Assembly (NCBI GenBank): GCA_029817715.1
Contig: JARUPY010000017.1
Span: 99,947-163,946, forward strand
DNA from: Melastoma dodecandrum
Lineage: Eukaryota > Streptophyta > Magnoliopsida > Myrtales > Melastomataceae
Length of the DNA: 64,000 nt
Direction: 5' to 3'
Shown here: positions 56,580 to 64,000 of the stretch, piece after piece
How positions within the stretch are numbered: position 1 is the first letter of the stretch
Layout: each line of letters opens with the position of its first letter
The notes under the pieces: generated by a model
What the model was told of the DNA's origin: nothing
Database searches by the model: none
What the model saw: the letters and a program-made list of their open reading frames with translations, nothing else
Translations under genes and position numbers: made by a program

Positions 56580-57167
56580 TTTGTTGTTTTGGATTATTAG
56601 TACCTTTGGCCAAAAACTGTTTTTCATGATCTCATGGTTTGATGTAATAAGTGTCGTTTAAGGCACTTTTTTCATTTCGGTTTGAATAATTCTTCTGTAG
56701 AATATGCTTCTCCTTTATAATGTTCCTTTCTCTCTATTTTTTATATGACAAAAAGGAGGAGAAATTGTGTTGAGGGGGAGTACTTCGCTCTGTATTTGGT
56801 TGTAGAAAAACCCTTGATTTTCTATAACTATGTGAGTGTAGAAGGCTATGAGTATCAAAGCTCATATTTAACCTTCTACTAGGAAGGCGACTAATGATCC
56901 TGTATAGTCACCTTTGTTGGGAGTGCAAAAGTGAAAACTCATCATTTTTGTCGGGCTAAAATACAAAAGCTTCATGCTCTGTACATCACAAAAGTCTTGT
57001 ACTCTGTGAACAACTTTTCTATAACATAAGCTTATATGCTCTATTCGACAGAAACCATATAGTTCTATAAAATGCAAGACTCGTACTCGCACCTACTTAA
57101 GGGGAGTTACTTGCAAAAATATTTCCCTCAACGATGAATTTTTTGTCATCATAAAAATGGGGGAGAT
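56580..57167 (+). other. 3' untranslated region of the Sirevirus-like element
   Basis: No ORF of note. Two purine tracts are seen: AAAAAGGAGGAGAAATTG and TTGAGGGGGAG at about 56749-56779, and ATGGGGGAGATTG directly before the 3' LTR. Multiple polypurine tracts are a described trait of Sireviruses. Confidence 0.6.
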
Positions 57168-58602
57168 TGTTGAAATGATTTTAATGAGCTTCCATGAAAC
57201 AAAAGTCGACCCTCTACATGACAGAAGCTACTCCTGATGAGAACCTTCTATAAGGAAATATTTTTATAATTAATAATTAATTACGAAATTAAATGTGAAT
57301 AGGGAATTATTCAAATTAATCAGGATAATTATCTCATCGAAATCAAATGATTTCATACTAATATTATCTTTCATTTATAATTTTTCTTTGAATAACAAAA
57401 ACGTGTTATTTGTCCAGATTCATCAAAATAAATAAATGAATATAACGAAATAACTTGAGGAAATTAATTCTAATTATTTCCATGGGGATATGATTAAATT
57501 AATTATTTTTAATCAAATCTCATCCCCAACGGATACTTACCAATGGGAGACGTCATTTGCATATTAATGTAATTAATATCAATGATTTATTCGTTTTCCA
57601 TTTAAGTATAAAAACTATATTAGTCAATTCTACCTTCTATGCTTAGCGTTATGTAATTGTGTATAAATAGGGATTTGGTTGTATTGTAAAGTGAGTAGAA
57701 AACATCAGATACATTTGTGAGACGTTGGAGCTTGTAATTTTTCGTTGGTTTGAGTCTTGTTAGTCACACATGAGGAACATGAGTTGTAGAGGGTTGCATC
57801 GTTAATGAAGTCTTCTGGAAGTGTGACCGGGGGGCCACGAAGGACTCTTGGTTGGAGGTTGTAGGAAACGTTGGTGGATGCGGCGGCTGGAGGCTGGCAT
57901 GGCCAACGTGTAGTGGGCCAGAGAGAAGGGCAGATACCCTAGGAGCACAGAAGGTGAGGGATTGACAAGCTTCTGTGGTGTAACGTTCTGTGTGTGTAGG
58001 AACCTAGGACAGAGGTTGTTGTATGCTTGCGTGGGGCTTACTACGTGCTTGCATAGGGATTGCCACGTGCTTGCATGGGGTTCGCCACGTAGTCGCTATC
58101 TCGAGGATCGCGTAGGTCTTGTGGAGCCGCTTGATGGAAAATCCATCCTTGGACAGGGGTCGCTGTCTACTTGCATAGGATTCGCTACGTGTTCGCGTGG
58201 GATACGCCACGAAGTCGTTGCCCCCAGGGGATTGCGCTTGTTACCCTTGTTAATCACGTTAATACGTGCATGGAGTCCCTATGGTACATAACCTTTCGGA
58301 CTGTGTTGTGAAACTCAATCAGATGTGGTACAGAACCTTCTGGTCTGTGCTGTAGAGGATTGACACACTTGGTACAGAACCTTTTGGTTTATGTTGTGCA
58401 ACGAGTCACCTTTGGTGCAGAACCTTCTGCTATGTGCTGTAAAAGGTCGATATCATGTCAGCTTATGTAATCGCTACTACATTACATATCACCTTCTGTA
58501 ATTTCTACTTCGTTACGTCTCAGTGATAACCATTCAAATTTTAGGTGAAGAGTGATATAGGCAAGTTGCCAAACCACTATAAAAGTCTTGCGTCCACCAA
58601 AC
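57168..58602 (+). repeat. 3' LTR of the Sirevirus-like element, truncated
   Basis: It begins TGTTGAAATGATTTTAATGA and follows the 5' LTR to the CTTGCGTCCA phrase at about 58588. After that the match stops and a different sequence begins (TATAAATACCCCAAATTTG). It lacks a segment near 57360 that the 5' LTR has (the AAATTGAAGGAAATAAATTA stretch). Confidence 0.78.
58273..58448 (+). repeat. Four short tandem repeats in the 3' LTR
   Basis: Same block as at 50643-50818, with the ACAGAACCTTCTGGTCTGTG core; it differs by scattered substitutions. Confidence 0.72.
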
Positions 58603-59634
58603 TATAAATACCCCAAATTTGTAATAACCCCGATGTAGGTCGTTTCTAATCGCGTCGTCCATCCGAGGCGGCCGCTTAGCCCTAACCCAAAGAGTTTGTA
58701 TTCATCCTCGTCTAATTCTAGCGACGCCGTGCCCAAGCATGATTTCATCGCCCCGGATGTAGACATTATAAAAGGCGAACCCAAAATAATCCTTTGACCA
58801 TAACACGATTTGAAATTACAGAGAATGAAATTCCTTGTCTAGCTAAGCTGACAACGATGGGGTTCCTAGTCAGCAAAATGCTTAGAGACCTGCAACCCGT
58901 CGTCTACAACAGGGAACAAATTGCATTTGATGACGATTCCCAAAAATCAAGACAAGTTGGACAATCTCGCATCCCAAGTTGTGGGAGATGATCAACTTAG
59001 ATGGGTAGCTTCCCCATCTCGTCGCACGAGGAGTCCCAAGATGGCCCTCTCCAATAGCTTCCCTGCCCCACCGTCTGGGGACAATTCCCTAAGTTACAGG
59101 ACCTGCAATTATGGTCACATACAAAGCAATGTGTAAATCCAAGCCTCCTTTGAGACCTCCTTTACCCAACAGCATGAGTGTCTCCCTCACGTCTTTTCAA
59201 TTCAAGGGGGAGGGGGATTACATTCGGACCAAAGGAAGGATGACTCACCTTGAAATGGTCCGAGGGATAAAAAGGATTATCACATTTGGCGACTGCTACA
59301 ATTCCCAGCGGCATTGTAGCCTTTTCGGGGTTTTGATAGCCGCTCCCGTTCCCGACTTCTCGGGTGACTAGATCTCTTCTTTCCTTGGTCATCAAAAGGG
59401 AGCTCTCGACCTTCTCCCTCCTTCTTGATCTTTTTTCTTCGGCGATCCTCTTCCCCGTTCTTCATCCTCTCACCCTTTGTCGCCTACTCCTCCCACGGCC
59501 AGCTTCCTTCTCCCGTGTTTCCCCAGCAAGGTAAGCTCAGGGAGCAATGAAAATGTAAGACTAAAGCTTCTTCACTTACTACCACCTAGAGCACCCCCGA
59601 GAGTTGGACCCAAAAAAAACCTCAAACACGCTAA
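58603..59634 (+). other. Probable LTR fragment of another retrotransposon
   Basis: TACCCCAAATTTGTAATAACCCCGAT at its start resembles gypsy LTR beginnings. The stretch ends in a pyrimidine-rich part (59400-59520). The small frames inside (58794-58991, 59111-59371) show no motif. No second LTR or target-site duplication was found. Confidence 0.4.
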
Positions 59635-59906
59635 TGTTTCCCAAACTATTTGGGACGAGAGAAGAGGAGAGGAAAGCGTTAATTTGCTTTTCACTTATTT
59701 GCACGAATGGTAGATACATCTCCCTATTTATAGGGGCAAATCCCGGTTGAACAAGGTAGGGATTAGGCCACGTTGACTCTTATTTTAACCATACAACAAA
59801 CTAACTAGTAACTTCTATTTTTACCACAGATTCTTACCAACCCAAGGATTCAAGAAAAATCTAGTTCATTGGAGAAGAGTCGAGTGTTGTCTTGTAACAC
59901 TCCCCC

Positions 59907-61070
59907 TCAACAATGACTTATTCTTGTTGACAATCCAAGTTGCGTTCGGAACTCTGCGAGCTTGCTTGGGTTGAGTCCCTTGGTGAAGACATCAGCTGTT
60001 TGACTTTCCGTTCCAATATATTGTACCTTGATATCTCCTTGTAACACCTTCTCTCGTAAGAAGTGATAATGAACCTCCACGTGTTTTGTCCTTGCATGGA
60101 ATACTGGGTTTTCAACTAGTTGGATAGCTGAACGGTTGTCACACGATATGGGAACTGCATAGCCAACTTGATGATGAAGATTTCGCATGACTTGCATTAG
60201 CCATGTGGCTTCTTGAGTTGCATTTGCAGTAGCTCTGTATCCGGCTTCTGTTGTTGAAAGTGATACGGTGGGTTGACGCTTACTGCACCACGAGACTACA
60301 CCCCCCGCAATACTGAAGACAGATCCTATTGTTGATCTTCTAGTATCGCGGTCGCCAGCATAGTCCGCATCACAATATCCGACAAGTCTGCAATTCCCTT
60401 CTCTTGTATACAGCACCCTATAGTTCAACGTACCCTTGATATATCTCAGAATTCGTCGAACTACTTCGAGGTGAGGCTTCTTTTGAGCTTGCATAAACCT
60501 ACTCACCAATCCGACTGCATAAGAGATGTCCGGTCTTGTATCTGTCAAGTAGATCAGACTGCCAACCAGCTGACGGTACATTGTTGGCTCTTCAAGATAC
60601 GTGCCTTCATTTACACTAAGCTTAGCATTGAACTCGATAGGTGTTGATATCGGCTTGTACTCTGACATCCCATATTTCTTTAACAGCTCCCTTGCATATT
60701 TCTCTTGACATAAGAATAAGCCTTCTGGAACTCGATCGACTTCTAGTCCCAAGAAGTGCTTCAATTCTCCGAGCTCCTTCATGTGGAACAGCACAGAAAG
60801 ATTCTCTTTGATCAGCTTGATCTCCATGTTGTCATCTCCTGTGATGATGAGATTGTTCACGTACACAAGTACTATTGCAATCTTCTCTTCTTTGAATTTG
60901 ACGAAGAGGCTTGAGTCAGCCACTGCAATGGTATATCCACTCTGGAGTAAGAACTCTGCAATCTTACCGTACCATGCCCATGGTGCCTGCTTCAATCCGT
61001 ATAAAGCTTTCCTTAAATTGCAGACATAGCTGGGGCGGTCCTTGTCTGTAAAGCCGTGGGGTTGCTCCAT
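59907..61070 (-). pseudogene. copia-2 RT and RNase H, long open frame with YVNN
   Basis: A 387-codon open frame without stops, from [13 protein letters not shown] through the RT fingers/palm ([13 protein letters not shown]) to the complete RNase H ([27 protein letters not shown]) and its end. The RT active-site box reads YVNN at about residues 77-80 where copia-1 and copia elements generally have YVDD. Both metal-binding aspartates are changed to asparagine (GTG AAC AAT), so polymerase activity should be lost. The start of RT lies in a different frame upstream. Confidence 0.9.
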
Positions 61071-63285
61071 GTAGATTGCTCAATCGAGCTCTCCATGCAG
61101 AAAGGCATTCTTCACATCCATCTGCCAAAATTCCAGGACTTACTTGCAGCTAGGGCCAGCAATACTCGGACGGTCGTTATCTTTGCAACTGGACTAAACG
61201 TCTCATCATAATCCAAGCCGTACTGTTGAGAGAACCCACGTGGGACGAGTCGAGCCTTGTGTCTCTCTACTGAACCATCAGGACGAGTCTTCACTTTGAA
61301 TACCCATTTACAGGATATGGGTCTTACCTCGCTAGGTTTGAGAACCAAATCCCAAGTCTGGTTTTCTTCTAGTGCTCGGATTTCTTCACGCATCGCATCT
61401 TGCCTACCTTGTGTTCTGATGCTTCTTCAATGGTTGGTGGATCTTGTGGATCGACATCTTCTGCAAGGGCAGCGTCTATATATCGTGTTGGAGGTCTTCG
61501 TTGTCTAGTGGATCTCATCAACGGTGTTGTCCCGTCACCAGTTTCTCCTTCCACTACGCTCTCTTCAGATGACCTCTGGTACACTCCTGTTTGTCAAGGC
61601 CTCTCTTCTTCTGTGTCATTATTCCTTGTTATAGAAGGCCCTTCTTCAGTTTCCTCAACGGTTGGTTTTAAGGTTACTTGCTCCCCCTGCTTCATGTGCT
61701 CCTTGTCTTCTTCTCTTATTGAAGGTGACCACTAGGAAGTTGCTTCATCGAAGACGACATTCCTTGATATAGTGCACTTGTTGGTCGCAGGATCGCAGCA
61801 TCTCCATCCTTTTCTCTCTGTGTCGTATCCTACGAAGATACACTTGGTCTCCTTCTTATCAAACTTGGTTCCTAGTTAGTTGGGGATGAACATATAACAA
61901 ACACACCCGAAGACACGAAAGTGACTCACTGTTGGCTTCATTTTCCATAACAGCTCAAATGGTGTCTTGAAGTTGAGAAGAGCTTGAGGTAACCTGTCTA
62001 TAATGTCTACAGTTGTCTTCATGCACTCAGCCCAGTATCTTCCTGGGACATTCCTTGCATGCAACATACTTCGACATACTTCTGCAAGATGTCCGTTCTT
62101 CCTTTCGGCCACTCCTTTCTATTGTGGCGTGTGAGGGCATGTCAATTGTCTTCTTATCTTCGACTCCTTGAGGTATTCAGCAAATTCCTTGGAGGTATAT
62201 TCTCCCCCATTGTCGATGCGTAGACACCTCACCTTCGTTTGCAGATCGCTTTCCGTCTTGATCTTGAACTCTCTGAATTTCTGAAGGACTTCTGACTTCT
62301 CTTTCATGAAGTCTACACCTTGAGAAGCCGTCGATAAAGGTTACCATGTATCTGTAGCCACCTATTGATGGATGCTTCACTGGACCAAACACATCAGAAT
62401 GGATCAACTGCAGTGGTTCTTCCGCCCTGTACTTTGACTCTTCGTACGGTAGCTGGTGCGCTTTTCCGTATTGACAGCCTGAGCAGACGTTGTCCACGTT
62501 TACCTCCAGTTGCGGAAGACCCTTCAACATCTCCTTGTTCATCATAACCTTCAATATGTGATAGCCGACATGCCCAAGTATTTCGCGCCAGAGGTCTGCG
62601 GGTCTCATTTTCTTCACCTTTTCTATATATGCTGATTCTGCAGACATGACATAGATAGAGTTGACTTTCCGTCCTTCCATGAATGGTGTCCCTGAAAACT
62701 ACAAATCGCGGTACACCTTCACATCTTCTGGCCCAAACACCACGAAGTTAACAGGGGCTGTCAGTTGGGCTACTGACAGAAGATTCTTCTTTATACCAGG
62801 GACATCGTAGACTCCATGCAGTTGCACCTTGCTGGAACTGTCATCACCTTCTATGACAGTCTTGCCGATATGGGTAATGGGCAATCTTGAGTTGTTTGCG
62901 GTGACGACGACTCACTGTCCTTTGTATTCTGACAGCTCGTGTAGCTTCTCCTGGTCACCTGTCATATGGTTAAAGCATCCTAAGTCAAATGTCCAGTTCT
63001 TTGCATAGTCTACAGAGTTATTGTGGACCACTGAAAGAGCTTGGTCTTCCAACAATTGCTCTTCTTCCAACACGGCGAGAGATGCTTCAAGGTTCCACTC
63101 TTCTTCATATTTGTTACTGTCTTGAGTGGCAGCGTTTTCTTCCACATTCTTCTTCTTGGACCAACAGTCTCTTGCATAGTGTCCCTTCTTGTCACAGTTA
63201 AAACATTCTTCATTCTTCCGTTGGGTTGGCTTATCTGGTCTCTTCTGTTGTTGCCGTCAGTTGGGCTGATAATTTCGTCGACCGT
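61071..63285 (-). pseudogene. copia-2 protease, integrase and RT start, broken
   Basis: Leftward pieces: zinc knuckle and protease (62912-63213), with FDLGCFNHMTGD where DSGC is expected, so Ser is replaced by Leu at the active site; GAG-pre-integrase and integrase core (62177-62884), with [18 protein letters not shown]; integrase end (61876-62307, with KNGHLAEVCRSMLHARN); and linker plus RT start (61112-61393, SCKWVFKVKTRPDG). Frame shifts at about 62300, 62112 and 61393 and stops near 61735 and 61082 separate them. Confidence 0.88.
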
Positions 63286-63295
63286 CTCTACCGCC

Positions 63296-63934
63296 TTATG
63301 CGAATTTTCTCTCCTCAGACATCTTATTTTCTCTCCTCAAAGTCACGCCCGCCAACTGTTTTGCCAGCGTCTCCTGATTAGCTAGCAAATTTTCTAAATC
63401 TTCTAATGACGGCGGCGTGGGCCATCCTTGCACCGCCGCAATAAATCTCCTATATTCTGGCCTTAAGCCACGGATAATAATCATCCTCATCCTATCATCG
63501 CTAATCCTGGATCCTGGGTCTAACTCTGATATCTCCCGACAGATAGACTTTACTTTTGTAAAGAATTTATTAATTCCTAAATCTCCTTGTCTAACTACTA
63601 GCAAGTTATTCTCTAGCAACTGTAGTCTCATATCATTCTTCTTTGTGAACCTAGTTCCTAGTATATCCCAGGCATCCTTTGGAGTAGTAGCGTACCTTAT
63701 ATGCTTAAGCATTTCCTCCTCTATGGTAGTCTTAATGGCAAACATGGCCTTCCCTACCTTAATCCGCCATTTCTTCAAAGTAGCAACATCCTCCTCCGGC
63801 GTGGTTATCTCACTTTTACCAATTATCTCGCAGAGATATTGGCCTTGGAGATATGACTCCATGCACGTCTTCCACGTGCTATAATTCTGGTTGTTTAATT
63901 TCTTCAGCATGCCTACAGTGTTGAATTCCGCCAT
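63296..63934 (-). pseudogene. copia-2 gag, UBN2-type capsid
   Basis: A 212-codon open frame starting MAEFNTVGMLKKLNNQNYST at 63934, continuing through FAIKTTIEEEML and RGLRPEYRRFIAAVQGWPTP to LANQETLAKQLAGVTL. This is the complete capsid part; it is less broken than the copia-1 copy. It ends at 63296 before the zinc knuckle, which is in another frame, so the Gag-Pol is not continuous. Confidence 0.9.
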
Positions 63935-64000
63935 ACCGATGTCGACTATTAGAAGTGTAGCCTGGTCCCCGACCTATGCCCGGCGCAATCCTGGATTGCA

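Larger units (their letters stand above)
49442..58602 (+). mobile_element. Sirevirus-like Ty1/copia element, internally deleted
   Basis: Two long related LTRs (about 49442-51115 and 57168-58602) share, for example, TGACAGAAGCTACTCCTGAT and TGTATAAATAGGGATT. Between them lie a gag remnant, a small piece of the RNase H end of pol, an extra ORF region and a polypurine tract (ATGGGGGAGATTG). The phrase TTTTTGTCATCATAAAAATG just before the 3' LTR is typical of the Sirevirus lineage. Almost all of pol is missing, so the element is non-autonomous. The 3' LTR is cut off at about 58602, where another repeat starts, so no target-site duplication can be checked. The left end is approximate. Confidence 0.78.
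59635..64000 (-). mobile_element. Second Ty1/copia element (copia-2), cut by the window edge
   Basis: The 3' LTR (about 59635-59899; coding strand begins TGTTACAAGACAACACTCG) is followed by the polypurine tract and, leftward-coding, RNase H, RT, integrase, protease and gag up to the leader at 64000. The 5' LTR lies outside the window. The coding order and many segments match copia-1, so the two belong to the same family or sister families, but the LTRs are quite different. The outer LTR end near 59635 is an estimate by comparison with copia-1. Confidence 0.85.

Noticed and set aside
1..64000. CRISPR arrays, operons, ribosome binding sites, tRNA or rRNA genes
   Set aside because: The window is plant nuclear DNA; no spaced direct repeats of CRISPR type and no tRNA or rRNA sequence were seen. 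The only tRNA-related match is the copia primer site.

Overview
The window is nuclear DNA from a flowering plant, most likely a eudicot. The evidence is the gene set (an Aux/IAA repressor, an ENOD93-like protein, a SAWADEE-homeodomain protein, a plant ATP-PFK, a plant alpha-Aurora kinase and an HSL3-like LRR receptor kinase), short AT-rich GT-AG introns of about 70-120 nt, and a dense load of copia, gypsy, hAT and MULE elements with iMet-type primer sites. The species cannot be named from this sequence. Exon models were built by hand from reading frame, splice sites and family conservation; no alignment was run.

Layout. 1-10.2 kb is transposon debris: a gypsy polyprotein relic, a relic of an autonomous hAT element (3770-4945), and a clean 2.8-kb solo LTR (5078-7899). 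10.5-12.7 kb holds an LFS-like (Bet v1/START) gene split near its start codon by a 1.59-kb hAT element, which itself carries a cystatin-like gene fragment. 13.2-15.0 kb carries a SAWADEE homeodomain gene. 16.0-20.9 kb is a complete but decayed Ty1/copia element with a target-site duplication. 22.7-24.7 kb is a FAR1/MULE-type pseudogene. 26.9-31.5 kb contains two nested solo LTRs of the same family as the one at 5-8 kb. 32.9-33.7 kb is an Aux/IAA gene, and 34.3-35.5 kb is a long inverted-repeat element.

The gene island is 36.3-46.3 kb: an HSL3-like receptor kinase (+), an ENOD93-like gene (-), 6-phosphofructokinase (+) and Aurora kinase (-), packed in 10 kb with no transposon recognised. All four have complete hand-resolved open frames (1021, 96, 494 and 292 aa). 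Kinase/ENOD93 and PFK/Aurora are convergent pairs; ENOD93/PFK is divergent.

47.7-64 kb is again repeat-rich: a tandem duplication, an internally deleted Sirevirus-like copia element with an extra ORF near its 3' end, and a second copia element running off the right edge, whose reverse transcriptase carries YVNN instead of YVDD.

The most notable signals are: the gene-carrying hAT insertion that reconstructs to an intact LFS start when removed; the three-member solo-LTR family with exact 5-bp duplications and one nested insertion; two introns that fit only a GC-AG model; a 72-nt in-frame, stop-free intron in the kinase activation segment; and an MSA-like mitotic promoter element upstream of Aurora.
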